64,000 nucleotides of DNA from Adiantum capillus-veneris (lineage: Eukaryota; Streptophyta; Polypodiopsida; Polypodiales; Pteridaceae), in the NCBI GenBank assembly GCA_014529385.2, contig CM043969.1, positions 23,854,446-23,918,445 of the forward strand, in the 5' to 3' direction. Both the position numbers and the translations under genes were made by a program. Under the pieces are notes generated by a model, which ran no database searches, was not told the DNA's origin, and saw only the letters and a program-made list of their open reading frames with translations. Numbering within the stretch: the stretch's first letter is position 1; each line of letters begins with the position of its first letter. This document shows, in pieces, positions 34,195 through 45,309 of this stretch.

Positions 34195-35209
34195 TCTATA
34201 ATCATTTGACGATAGCACCAAAAGATCAATCAAAAACAATGCTCATCATTGAATGGAGAGCTTTCATGTATTGATGGAGATCTTCAGCAACCTTTTAGTG
34301 ATGTATGATGGAGATCTTTAGCAAGTTCTTGCACAAATTTATAGCAAGCTTTGTGGATGACTTCACAATCTTCTCATCTAAAGACATGCATCTCTTTTTT
34401 TTAAGATTGTAATTAAATGATGCAAAGAGAAGAGAATCAATCCAAATTCCTTTAAGTTAATATTCGTGGTATGGAATAAACAGCTATTGGGACATGTGGT
34501 GTCCAAAAATGGTATTGAGATGGCTAAAGATAAGATCTAAATTGTTAACCAGGCAAGAGCAAGAATGAATGTATGATGTGATCTTAGTTTTATTTTAAAA
34601 TACATCCAACTTTTTCAAAGATTTATTCATATTTGCAACAAAGGCCATTCCATTATATGAATTAACCCAGAAAGAAGTAAGTTTATATGGACTCCTCAAT
34701 GTAAAGCTAGTTTCTAGTCTTTGAAAGAAGCTATCAATATGAAGCCAAACTCCTTGCCAACCAAATTGGGATATCATTTTTCATGTTCATGTAGATGCTT
34801 CTAGCATGGTGATGGAAGCTAGAGGGCTCAACTCAATGAAAGAATTGATCACCTGGTGTACTTTGCCATCACCAAGGTAAAGGAAGGGTATTCAACCACA
34901 AAAACAAAGGCACTGGGAAAGGTATTCAGCACCACAAATTTTAGACGTGATTTGTTGAGGAAGCTATTTCGTTTCTATTTTATCTAATTAATTAGGCTCT
35001 TATCCAAGGAAGATAAATCAGATGATTGATATTCATTCTAGAATTTGATTTCAGGATCCTTCATAAGCCTATCAAGAGTCATTATGGTGAAGATTTTATA
35101 TCCAAAAATTTGGAAGGTATCTCTTCAATGTCCTTGAGAGATGAGCTAGTGCATGTTGAATTATTTAAGACAATGACAACTAAGGAGCCAAATCCAAGTA
35201 ATGTGGTAG
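34195..35209 (+). pseudogene. Element F RT and RNase H remnant
   Basis: Recognisable pieces on the plus strand: PKDQSKTMLIIEW (RT), KFLHKFIASFVDDFTIFSSK at about 34320-34380 (the catalytic VDD box), LLGHVVSKNGIEM (end of RT thumb), NWDIIFHVHVDASS (RNase H start), VYFAITKVKEGY and KALGKVFSTTNFRRDLL (RNase H middle), EFDFRILHKPIKSHYGEDF (RNase H end, about 35040-35100). They are in different frames with stops, so it is inactive. Only the FVDD box keeps catalytic residues. Confidence 0.7.
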
Positions 35210-37200
35210 TCAGTAGCGTTACATGGCAACCTTGCATTTGCACTACATTTCTACTCAAATGTATATATTTTTTATCAAAGTTTTAACCTAGTGTTCATTC
35301 TCTCTTTCCGTAATAGCCTTTTTCCATACAAACACCTTACCCTTCTTAGATCTTTATGCATTTACATCATATTTCTCTCTTCATGCTAAATGTAAATAGT
35401 AAACTTAATTCTACTCTCCTAGTTTTTTTACTGTATATTCTTTTAACTAATTACCTTTACTAATTTAAATAGCTATCTACATCCCATAATTTGTAAATAA
35501 ATAATTTATGGGCACTTATCTTACCCATCTTCTCTCAAGGGTAGGGTTAACCTTGTAGGCCTTCCCTTCCCCACCACTATGTGACCCAAGTCTTGGATCA
35601 TTTACTTGTGTTGGTCAACAAATCTTAAATATAATGTATATCCCCAATAAATCAAACTTTATTGGAGCCTACCTCATTTGTTTAAGGTGGATTCTCTTTT
35701 GAGAAAGCATGCTACACCTTGGATGCATGCTAAAGGGCCCCCTACAAGGAGACTTGGTTCAAAAGGTGTTTTCGATGTATCTTGAACGCCTTAGCTCGTG
35801 GGTATACTTGAGGAACACTCCAAAATCAGCTTAAACACTTTGAGAAGGTCAACTTTGCCTTTTACAGCACCCAATTCTGAGTTACAGGCTGAAAGTTATG
35901 GTGAAAACAAGGTGCTGCGGACACTGTTACTGCAGGTCAAAGTTACAATCAGGTAAACCACAAAGGTGAAAAGTTTTCTTGACTTCTCCAACATTCTAAA
36001 ATACCAATGGGGAGTTAAAAACCACTTGCATGTGGAGGGGTCGGCTCAAGATGCTTCCAGAGACACAACAAACAGGATGGGGACACTCTGCAGGAGCCAC
36101 TGGAGGGACGTCATGGTGGGGCCCACATACATTATCAACCCTCATGGAGCCTCCACGACCTAAAAGGCTATTTTTAATGAAAAAATAAGTCCCTTATTTG
36201 CATAATTGAAGGAATGGTCAAAAGGGAACCTAACTATGGTTAATTACCTACCCTAGTCAAGTTTAATCTAACCCAAGGTCTTGTACAGCTATAAAAAGGC
36301 CCTTTGGCAAGCACAAAAATACACACACCTACTCCATTGCTGCAAATAAGCTCCTCTAAGGTTAGGGAAGCCCTAATCTCTCTCTCCTCTTGTCTCCCTA
36401 TCCATTTCCTAAGCTCGCTATCATAAGCGGCACCATAGAGAGAGCATCATTATGCTATTGCTACCATTCTCTTGCAAACATTTCTCTTATCATACTCATC
36501 CCTAAATAAGGATTGTAGATTCTATATGAGAGCAAGGATATCAAGTTCAATGATCTATCTCATGGTTTGATCAACAAATTGTTGCAATTGGGGTGTCGTC
36601 GTCACACTTTTGCTCTAAACGCATGTAAAATTGGTAAGCCTATCTTGGCAGCTTCTCATATTTTGTGCTCATTGGGTTGCTTGTTTGTTGAGAAAGTTTT
36701 TGTGCACCATGGTGTCTATTTGCTTGGCTTCTCTCCTTATGTTGTGTGTAAGTAAGTCTTGGGGCTGCATAGATGGAGAAGAGATCTCTATGCATGCCGC
36801 CTTATGTGTGTAAGTAGTCTCTTCTTTTGGGAAAGGAAAGGAGTTGTCAAGTATTTGTGCATTGTGGTGTTTTGAGTTTTGAGGTTTTGTGATTGCTTTT
36901 CTTAGAAGTATATGAGCACTAATATGGTGAAGGTCAATCTTTGCATGTGAGTTTGTGCAGCGTTCAAAGGGATTGCTTAAGGAGTGTGTGTTGAATGGTT
37001 AAAGGGCATTTTGTGTTGAAGCACATAAGGAAGGTGTGAGTGTGTGTGTGTGTATGTGTGTGTGTGCGGTTTGTTTTGGTTTCCTTCTTTCTCCATAAAA
37101 GAGGGTGGTGCCCCTAAGAAATATGAGTATGTAGGGTCTCACGGAGTGGTTGTCTGGTGGGAGCCTTGAGTTGAGCCCCATCTCAAAAAATCCGCTCTCA
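35210..37200 (+). repeat. 5' LTR of element I
   Basis: 1,991 bp with the first dinucleotide changed from TG to TC. No length difference from the 3' copy at a constant offset of 10,100. Confidence 0.95.
36290..36297 (+). promoter_or_regulatory. TATA box candidate in 5' LTR of element I
   Basis: TATAAAAA about 900 bp before the LTR end, at a place consistent with a U3/R boundary near 36320 and a long R-U5. The same box is at 46390 in the 3' LTR. Confidence 0.55.
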
Positions 37201-37206
37201 TAAAAG

Positions 37207-37224
37207 TGGTGCCCCCACTGAGGA
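37207..37224 (+). other. Primer-binding site candidate of element I
   Basis: TGGTGCCCCCACTGAGGA starts six bases after the 5' LTR. It has the TGG start needed to pair with a tRNA CCA end, but I cannot name the tRNA. Confidence 0.6.
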
Positions 37225-37252
37225 ACTTTCCTAATTGCCTTCTATTCTCCTC

Positions 37253-37465
37253 ATGAAAAATAGAGTTGCACCATATGCTTTTCATTTTTCACAACGCATC
37301 AGAATTAACATTTGTGTAGATCACAAATTTTTTTACCAACAACGCATTGTTTTTATGTTTGGAGCAGAAAGACTTGGTGAAATCTTGGCATCTCCAAATC
37401 CCATCATTCTTCCATTCATTAATTATGATGATTCATTTAATGTCCATGTTTTTATTTTGTTTTGA
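37253..37465 (+). CDS. Small leader ORF 1 of element I (70 codons, unknown)
   Basis: ATG at 37253, stop at 37463-37465. It lies between the PBS and gag. The protein has no domain I recognise. Its second half reads IVFMFGAERLGEI followed by NPIILPFINY and ends with a hydrophobic HVFILF. The same pattern appears in the next ORF (37549-37761) and in two ORFs at 51835-52258, so it is a repeated protein module and not random open sequence. The best match is ORF 51835-52050 (IVFLFGSKRLNEIL, DPIILPLLDY). Start choice: first ATG in frame, giving exactly the same length as the second ORF. Function is unknown; it could be a small accessory protein of the element. Confidence 0.6.
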   Translation: MKNRVAPYAFHFSQRIRINICVDHKFFYQQRIVFMFGAERLGEILASPNPIILPFINYDDSFNVHVFILF

Positions 37466-37548
37466 GGCAGGGACAAGAGGCGCTTAGATAGCGATCCACT
37501 TAAAGGAAACTTTCTTCAAGAGAAAGAAAAAGGAGAACACATTGTCAC

Positions 37549-37761
37549 ATGAACCAACCTGGAGCTGCTTCTCCTTTTACACCCATAGCTCGTCAATCTG
37601 TGCACATCATAATTGCTACAAAATTTAGATTTCAAGCAACCATTAGGAGAATTTTTGGACCCACTCGCCTTAATGAAATTAATGCCTCAATCAACCCTTT
37701 TATTTTGCCTATGATAAATTATGAACTAACACTTGATGTATATATTTTCATTTTGATGTGA
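37549..37761 (+). CDS. Small leader ORF 2 of element I (70 codons, unknown)
   Basis: ATG at 37549, stop at 37759-37761, again 70 codons, ending 53 bp before the probable gag ATG at 37815. Its core IRRIFGPTRLNEI, NPFILPMINY and DVYIFIL parallels small ORF 1 and, more closely, the ORF ending at 52258 (FGHQRLNVINSS, NPFILPMIRYD). The N terminus MNQPG..TPIARQ also matches MNQEG..IPMTRQ at 52047. That pairing (ORF 1 with ORF 1, ORF 2 with ORF 2) means the duplication is older than the separation of the two loci. No known domain; function unknown. Confidence 0.6.
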   Translation: MNQPGAASPFTPIARQSVHIIIATKFRFQATIRRIFGPTRLNEINASINPFILPMINYELTLDVYIFILM

Positions 37762-37814
37762 TCACTCATCGTAGTCAAAACTTTGTGGTACACAAGCCTC
37801 CTTGTATTGTAAAA

Positions 37815-38259
37815 ATGTCAAGCACTTTTCCTACCTTTCATTCTAAAAATGGTGAGGATGCACAAGAATTTCTGGATAATTTGGAGATGGCACACCTCAT
37901 CTCTGGGAGAGATCAAGAAGATGTAAAGCTGCATGCTTTTCCACTCGTTCTCAAAGGGGAGGCTAAGGCATGGTACGAGGCCTTGCAACCTCAAAACAAA
38001 ACCAATTGGGAGAGGCTACGTGCAATTTTTCTTGCCAAATTTGGGCAAGGAGATACTCCAGAGGGTCTTTGGAAGTGTCTACTTCAACATAAACAGGTAT
38101 TCCTTGAAGACTACCCATCTTATGAGGCCGTTTTCCTTAACCTATGGGATAGATGGGAGGCTACCTTACAAAACCAAGGTGGTGCACCAAACTTTCTAAA
38201 GAAAGATAGGTTCATGGCTGGCTTGTATCCAATTTTGAAGACCAAGGTAGAGTTAAAAT
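37815..38259 (+). pseudogene. gag of element I, N-terminal part
   Basis: From ATG 37815 the frame encodes a gypsy capsid (retrotrans_gag) domain: STFPTFHSKNGEDAQEFLDN, then LKGEAKAWYEALQ, NWERLRAIFLAKFG and EAVFLNLWDRWE. It would form the particle shell. The frame is cut at 38259 by element J. Element J plus one AAAAT copy is 2,014 bp, and leaving these out puts the upstream and downstream frames in the same phase, so gag was open when J inserted. An open GTG-start extension to 37758 overlaps the end of small ORF 2; I prefer the ATG at 37815. Confidence 0.85.
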
Positions 38260-38644
<385 letters not shown>

Positions 38645-39915
38645 ACTGGTATCAGAGCTCTTCCCGATCTCGGCCCTGGTTCGATTTTGCGCGTGGGAGA
38701 AGCCGCTTATGCAGAGAGATTGGAGCAGATCGTCCTTCGAGTTCTTGCCTGTAATTGGCAGCAGCAAGATCGCCTTGGCCTAAGAAGTAGTTTTCGACAC
38801 TACTGCATCTCCTAGTTCGGTGGTCTCAGCCTGCTGCAAGCGAGATCGTCATCCACGCCATCGCCGCCAGTGCTTGTTCTTTTTTACAGAAATTCGCCAT
38901 TTCATATTTCACACTGATTTTTACATTGGCCACTCAATTGGATTTGAGCAAGGGCATATTCACACCCTCGAGCAACTTACTCACATCCTCTACCCGGTGC
39001 TCCTAGTAGATAAGCAAGGTAACGACGGCGAACAACAAACCATTGCATATCAAAACCCAGGACTGGAGCTTCCCTGCCTTTGGTGGCGTGAGCAGTAAAC
39101 ACGTATGCAATCTTAGATAAGCATCTAACATATCCACAGTGGTCTACGAAGACACTCTTCTCAAGTTTTTTGCTCAGTAACATGTCCAATGGTATAACCA
39201 TTTGATCATCCCAAGCAAAGGTGTATGACATGCATCATGTGCCAGTGAGTGTCAAATAAAGGCAGGTTCTTGGGAATATGATCGTTGAAGACCTATTTGG
39301 TATTGAAGATCAAGAAGGTGATAGCTTGCAGTTGCAATACATGCGGTGCATAGGCATATTTCAAGTGCCAAGCAAGCTTTACAACATGTTCAAACACATC
39401 GACAATTGCCAGAACGAAGAAGAATCTCCTTCGAGACCACAGTACAAGTTTTTTCATCAACTGTTTTTTGCCAGTTTAGTGTCATAGTTTTTTGTCAGCT
39501 TTTGTCTATTGTCAAAACCATCATAAACTTTCCAGTCAAAGCTTTTTCTTTTACATTGTCAGTTATTGTCATGCTTGTCAGCTTTCATCATATCAAAAAA
39601 TTTGTACGGGATATAGACACTGCCATCCATAAATGGTAAGACCTCCCATTTTATCAGTTCTCAGCCCATTTTTTGCACGCTCATGAGGTTACTGGGTACA
39701 CCATAAACCCAAGGTTTGGCAGTGAACCAAAAACTCCACTTTTGGTAGCTAATGTTTTGACCTACACCCTATCTCTTCAAGGGGGGGTTACTGACCTAGC
39801 ACCAGGTTATCAAAAATCCTTGGTTGTGAGAAAACCTAAAACTCACTGTTGACGAGTATACCAAAAACTCGAGGTATCATGAGTTGCTTGTCCAGTTCGG
39901 GCTTGAGGGGGGGAT
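38645..39915. other. Non-coding interior of element J
   Basis: Begins with the PBS and ends with the purine tract. The longest frames (38820-39098 and a few shorter) show no known motif. A TGTCAG-rich stretch lies at about 39465-39580. Confidence 0.7.
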
Positions 39916-40120
39916 TGTTGGGTTCAAGCCCTTATTGGTCAGCTTATTGGTCAACCCGTGAGAACAAGTCTCAAGGCATGCTGGTATAGACCATTAGTTA
40001 GTTGAGTTTGCATGTGGAAAAAGGTGAGGTAGACATCATCTTCCAAAGGCTATGTAAAGGATTCCATTAATAAAAATTAATATAGCGTGTTCTTTTGCTT
40101 CAAGCTGTGTCGAGATCTCT

Positions 40121-40202
<82 letters not shown>

Positions 40203-40268
40203 TTCTGCTGTGCTCAGCACCACGCCATGGCCCTTAGGCTGCATCTCCCATAGCCTCAGGTTCCAACA
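39916..40268 (+). repeat. 3' LTR of element J
   Basis: 353 bp; about four substitutions from the 5' LTR, a 12-bp local duplication of CTTATTGGTCA-type sequence, and a shorter CT run (40124-40199). Confidence 0.92.
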
Positions 40269-40273
40269 AAAAT

Positions 40274-41511
40274 TCCCATCAACATTTGAGGAAGCACGTG
40301 AGGTGGCCATGGTCAAATTCAAGAAGTTAAATTTTCAAGCACATAGAACAAGGGACCTAAATGAAGTCATTGAGAGGGATTCTTCACCAAGCATGGGAGC
40401 ACAAGTTAGGGGCTCTCTTGCCCAAACTTCACAAATAGGGGAAGGATCACAACAAGAGATCTTGCAAAGATTAACTCAACAACTAGAGAGTCTCACCTTG
40501 AATCTAGTGCAGGGCCTACCCCAACAACGACAACCAAGAGAAGGGAATCGCAATCAACGACGTCAAGCACAAGAGTTGAGATGTTGGAATTGCAACGAAG
40601 TTGGTCATGGCATGTATAATTTCCCTCACCCTCGAAGGCTTCCAGGGGACATATACCCTCCTAGACCCCCTCCGCTCATGGTGCAGCAAGAGCATGCTCA
40701 AGCCCCGCAAATTCTTCGTCGACCACCACCACCTCCAGTGGCAAACATCCCTCCTGTCCCACCAGTGGAGGAAGAGAGAGGAGTAAACGTCATAAAGCTG
40801 GAAGAGGAGATAGAGGTGAGCCCTATACATTTTGATGTTATGCCAGCAGAAAAGCGCACAAGAGCACACAACAAGGATGAAGACACAAGGAATGAAGAGT
40901 CAGAACCTGCAAGGAAGGAGAGGAAGAAAAATTCAAAAAAGGAGGAAGGAGGCAAGAAGCAGAGGTCAAGGCGAAGGGAGATCGGCATCAACGATTTTCC
41001 ATTAGGAAAGAATATGGAACCCTACAACTTCTTAGAAGATCTGCAAACTCAAAAGCCCAATATTTCTTGGCCTCAACTCCTACATCTATCACCCAAGGTG
41101 AGAAAGCACTGGTCCAAACTTGTAAGCACAAGACTCCCAAGAAAGAAAGAAAAGGTGACAGTAAAGGCATTGACTTCAAAGCCACAACAAGATGTGGAAC
41201 CTATTGTAGATGCTTATGTAAGGGGTAGGAAGGTATCCAATGTGTATGTTGATGGTGGAGCACAAATGTGTGTGATCACGGAAAGAGCCATGAATAGACT
41301 AGGGCTTGAAATCACTAAATCCTCTAATTGCCAAGCTAGGTTGGCCAACAATGCAAGTGTGAAGTGCCTAGGGATCATTAAGAATGTAAAAGTTTCTGTA
41401 TGTAATATAGATGCACGTGTAGACATGTATGTTATGCCAGCCAAGGGGGAGGGCTATCCCATCATCCTAGGGAGGCCTTGGCTCATTGCTGTGAATGCAG
41501 ATCAAAAATAA
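40274..41511 (+). pseudogene. gag C terminus and protease of element I
   Basis: The frame resumes after element J with FPSTFEEAREVAMVKFKKL. It has a knuckle-like CWNCNEVGHGMYNF (40582-40623) in which the last Cys of CX2CX4HX4C is Phe, then a Pro-rich and a Lys/Glu-rich linker. The protease starts near 41200 with the active site YVDGGAQMCVI (Asp codon 41251-41253), a DGGA variant of the usual DSGA/DTGA, and ends YPIILGRPWLIAV. A TAA at 41509-41511 ends the frame only 12 bp before the next in-frame Leu codon region of pol, which continues in the same phase. No ATG lies at the start of pol, so pol was probably made as a fusion. Confidence 0.8.
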
Positions 41512-44500
41512 GGACGAGGACAATTGATTCTCAAAAAGGGGCAACATGTAGTATACGATTGGCATGAAGGAAAGCAGCTCGACATCAACTATGAGACCAC
41601 GGCTGATGAAGAAAGTGAAGAGAGTTTTGGCTCAAGCGACGAGGAAAGTTCAACCACTACATCCAATAGCGAAGAAGAATCATCTTTGGAGGTAATGGGA
41701 ATCATCTTCAACACATCAAAAACTCCATCAATAGAGGTTGACCCAACAAAGGAGCAAACAAAGGATGACAAAGGTGACCACAAGAACTTTGAAGACTTTG
41801 AGAGGATGCTTGCAAAAGATCTTACCCCTGAGGAGAAGCGGTCCTACATCGATATGCTCAAGAGGTATCCCAATTTGTTTATCACTGATTACTCACAAAT
41901 TAGAGGTGTGGATGTTATAGAGCATGGCATAGAATTAAAACCAGGTACTAAACCTGTGGCTCAAAAGCTAAGGCGCCTAGGAAAAATACAACAAGAGGCA
42001 CTTTTGACAGAGGTTAACCGACTCCTCAAAGTTGGTTTCATTTACCCTGTGTCTAACTCTGAGTGGGTGTCCCCAATTGTAGTAACCCCTAAAAAGAACG
42101 GAAAATGGAGAGTCTGTGTTGACTACAAACCGCTCAATGCTGCAACAAAGAGGGATCATTTTCCTCTTCCTTTCCAAGATGAAATCTTAAACGAAGTAGC
42201 CGGCTATGAATGTTACACAGTGTGTGATGGGTATTCAGGGTATTTTCAAATCAGAATAGCAGAAGAAGATCAGTTAAAAACCACTTTCATCACACCTTGG
42301 GGTTGCTTTGCCTATAGAGTGATGCCATTTGGGCTCACAAATGCTCCTAGTACCTTTATAAGGTTTACAACTCTTGACTTTCAGCCCTTCTTTGGAAAGT
42401 CAATTAGGGTTTTTATGGATGACTTCTGTATCTATAGGAGCCAAAGACTTCATTGCCAAAAAGTTGAGGAGGGGCTTAGGAGGCTTCATCAATTTGGGGG
42501 ACAGCTTAATCCTGAGAAGTGTCACATTGTAGAGTCACAAGTGGTATTGCTAGGTCATGTGGTTTCTTTGCAAGGAATTCAAGTGGATCCATCAAAAGTA
42601 AATGCTCTCTTGTCACTACAACCACCAACGACAACCAAGGAGCTCATGACTTTCAACCACAAAGTAAGGTACATGTCTCATTTCATTCACCTTCTAGCGG
42701 AAGCTATTGCACCTTTGCACAAGCTAGCAAACAAACCCACATTTGAATGGAGAGAGGAACACGAATTATGCTTTACTGAAGTAAAGGGTATTCTCAACTC
42801 TCTTCCAACAATAATGCCACCAAATCCAAAGGATACATATTACATCACGCCAAGTGTAGGAATGGAGGCCATTGGTGTAGTTCTCATGCAAAAAGACCCA
42901 AAAACATGCTACATGAGGCGAGTATACTTTGCAAGCAAAGTCATGACCGCTGCAGAGAAGGGCTACACCGATATGGAGAAGGTGGTATTCACAATTATGT
43001 TTCCGGTAAGAAAGTTCCGATCATATCTCTTACCTGCACCATTTGTCATTCTCACCATGGAAAACAATTTACCATATGTTGTGCAACACATGAGCCTCTC
43101 ATCTAGGATAGCCAAATGGGTTCTAGAACTTCAAGAGTTCGAATACACTTTTCTTGTGGAAGATAGCACAAGGGCAGGTCTTGCAGACATTCTCACATAC
43201 AAAGTGAGAGAAAGGAAAGAGTCACCAAAGGCAGGAGACAAAGCTACACCACAAAATAATGAGGAGGAGATGGACAATGCACACATTTTGTGCTTTGATG
43301 GAGCTTACCGACGACAACACGATCAGGCAGCAGGGGGGGTTCTTATTCTAAGTCCACAAAGGGAAGTTCTTGTTAAGAAAGGTATCACCTTGGAAAATGT
43401 TCATTCTAATAATGAGGCTGAGTATGTCACCTTAAAGTTGGGGCTTGAAGAATGCAGAAAACTTGGCATCGAAAGACTTATAATAGGAGGTGATTCCTTA
43501 CTAGTTATTAGGCAAATCCAAGGGATATGGAAGTGCAAGAACCCTACTCTAGTGGAGTGGCTTAGACAGGTGAAGGCTTTGATAAAGAACTTTGAAGCTA
43601 CACAAGTACAACATGTTGTGAGAACCCTCAACAAGGAAGCAGATTATCTCGCCAATGAGAAACTTCAGATCATGGTGGGAGGTGTGAAGCTCTACGAACC
43701 AAAGTACCAAGGCCAAGAGGAATTGAAGGACATCATATTTTTCCTCCAAACTGGTGAGTGCCCTAAACACTTGGATAAAGTGCAAAGGCATAGATTGGTA
43801 AAAAAGGCAACTCCTTACCAACTCATAGGAGATGATCTGTATCATAAAGGGAAAGATTTGGTGCTAAGAAGGGTGCCCTCTATTCAAGAAATAGAGAGAA
43901 TCCTCTTTTCATGCCATGATGATGTCTGTGGGGGTCATTTTTCTCATGATATTACAAACAGGAAGATTTTACAAGCAGGGTTTGTTTGGCCAAGTCTACA
44001 CCGTGATGTCCAGCATTGGTGTAAGTCATGCGAAGGTTGTCAGATTGCTGGAAATCGACGACTCACTTACGAACCTCGAGTTCCAATAATTTCGTATGGT
44101 CCTTTTGAGAAGTGGGGTGTGGATGCAATAGGCCCCTTACCTCGCACATCTACCGGGAAGGTCTTCATCATTGTGGGAGTAGATTACATGACACGATGGG
44201 CGGAGGCAGCAAGTACAACACGAATTACAACCGAGGAGGTATCAAAATTTATCTTTGATCACATATGCAGTAGATTTGGCACACCATTAGAGATTTTGTC
44301 AGATCGTGGTCCAGGGTTTAGAGCAGAGCTCTTAGATAATCTTTTGACAAAGTTAAAAGTCAAACATTTACATTCTACACCTTACTACCCTCAGTGCAAT
44401 GGGTTGGTTGAAAAGGTGAATGGAATGATATGTAAGATCATTTCTAAGCAGGTTGCAGATCGACCAAACGACTGGGATCGTCATTTGACCGCAGCTCTAT

Positions 44501-45141
44501 GGGCATACAGAACATCTTTCAAGGTATCCACTCAATTCACTCCTTTTCATTTGGTATATGGACAGGAGGCACTCCTTCCTATTGAGGTGGAGATTGCAAG
44601 CCTACGCATTCTCTCACGGGGAGCAAACAGGCCAAAAGAAGCTTTGCAGGAAAGAATTTTAGATCTTCAACGACTTGAGCTTGATAGAGAAGAGTCCATC
44701 GACTATTACATTGCCCAAGCCACAAGCCAAAGGGACAAAATCAACAAGAAGCTCAAGGGGAAAGGATTGAAGGAAGGTATGTTGGTTCTTCGCTATGATA
44801 ACCGACTTGATACTCGACTTGACAAAAAGTTTTTGCAAAGATGGGAGGGACCTTTCATGATAAAAACAAAGTTTGGGAATGGTAGTTACAGATTAGCAAA
44901 TTTATCAGGAAAACTCCACAAGACCAGAGTCAATGGATGGAGATTAAAGCCCTACTTTCAACGTATCAATCCGTTGATAGGAAGTCATCTACCTACATCG
45001 TCTAAGCTCCAAATTGGCATGGCTCCCTTCCGCTTGGCAAATGCTCCACCTATTTTTAAAGCTTTGATGTACAAAGAAGAACCAGCTTTGGAATCTCAAC
45101 ATACCCAAGGCAACCCTCCCATCTCCGATTTATGGGATTGA
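41512..45141 (+). CDS. pol: pol of element I: RT, RNase H, second RNase H, integrase
   Basis: About 1,209 codons open from just after the TAA; residue numbers count from the TTG at 41524. RT spans about 150-330, with the first catalytic Asp in VCDGYSGYFQI (D235) and the FMDD box at 297-300. RNase H follows (YFASKVMTAAEKGYTDMEK). The second RNase H, an RVT_3/archaeal-like type, has DGAYRR (D592), NNEAEY (E631), GGDS (D657) and EADYLANE (D707), so all four acidic residues remain. Integrase has a zinc-finger-like H/C region (HDDVCGGH, CKSCEGC) and the D-D-35-E triad D867, D927, E963. The C terminus ends in GSYRLANLSGKLHKT-like sequence without a chromodomain. All catalytic residues are present. 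There is no ATG near the start; expression needs readthrough of the TAA or an unmutated relative. Confidence 0.92.
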   Translation, partial: GRGQLILKKGQHVVYDWHEGKQLDINYETTADEESEESFGSSDEESSTTTSNSEEESSLEVMGIIFNTSKTPSIEVDPTKEQTKDDKGDHKNFEDFERMLAKDLTPEEKRSYIDMLKRYPNLFITDYSQIRGVDVIEHGIELKPGTKPVAQKLRRLGKIQQEALLTEVNRLLKVGFIYPVSNSEWVSPIVVTPKKNGKWRVCVDYKPLNAATKRDHFPLPFQDEILNEVAGYECYTVCDGYSGYFQIRIAEEDQLKTTFITPWGCFAYRVMPFGLTNAPSTFIRFTTLDFQPFFGKSIRVFMDDFCIYRSQRLHCQKVEEGLRRLHQFGGQLNPEKCHIVESQVVLLGHVVSLQGIQVDPSKVNALLSLQPPTTTKELMTFNHKVRYMSHFIHLLAEAIAPLHKLANKPTFEWREEHELCFTEVKGILNSLPTIMPPNPKDTYYITPSVGMEAIGVVLMQKDPKTCYMRRVYFASKVMTAAEKGYTDMEKVVFTIMFPVRKFRSYLLPAPFVILTMENNLPYVVQHMSLSSRIAKWVLELQEFEYTFLVEDSTRAGLADILTYKVRERKESPKAGDKATPQNNEEEMDNAHILCFDGAYRRQHDQAAGGVLILSPQREVLVKKGITLENVHSNNEAEYVTLKLGLEECRKLGIERLIIGGDSLLVIRQIQGIWKCKNPTLVEWLRQVKALIKNFEATQVQHVVRTLNKEADYLANEKLQIMVGGVKLYEPKYQGQEELKDIIFFLQTGECPKHLDKVQRHRLVKKATPYQLIGDDLYHKGKDLVLRRVPSIQEIERILFSCHDDVCGGHFSHDITNRKILQAGFVWPSLHRDVQHWCKSCEGCQIAGNRRLTYEPRVPIISYGPFEKWGVDAIGPLPRTSTGKVFIIVGVDYMTRWAEAASTTRITTEEVSKFIFDHICSRFGTPLEILSDRGPGFRAELLDNLLTKLKVKHLHSTPYYPQCNGLVEKVNGMICKIISKQVADRPNDWDRHLTAALWAYRTSFKVSTQFTPFHLVYGQEALLPIEVEIASLRILSRGANRPKEALQERILDLQRLELDREESIDYYIAQATSQRDKINKKLKGKGLKEGMLVLRYDNRLDTRLDKKFLQRWEGPFMIKTKFGNGSYRLANLSGKLHKTRVNGWRLKPYFQRINPLIGSHLPTSSKLQIGMAPFRLANAPPIFKALMYKEEPALESQHTQGNPPISDLWD

Positions 45142-45309
45142 GGTAATGAAAAGCAGGTCTAATGGAGTAAAAGAGTGTATATCACTCCTCCTTTTTTTAG
45201 AAAAATAAGAAAAAAAGAAAAAAAAAGAAAAAAAAAAGAAAAGAAAAAAAAAACTCTTTTGTTTCATCTAGGAGCATGAATGATCTTAGATGAAGGGGGA
45301 GGGCTAATA
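45142..45309 (+). other. 3' end of element I interior with polypurine tract
   Basis: Short untranslated stretch with an A-rich run (about 45200-45252) and the polypurine tract AAGGGGGAGGG (45293-45303), six bases before the 3' LTR. Confidence 0.8.
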
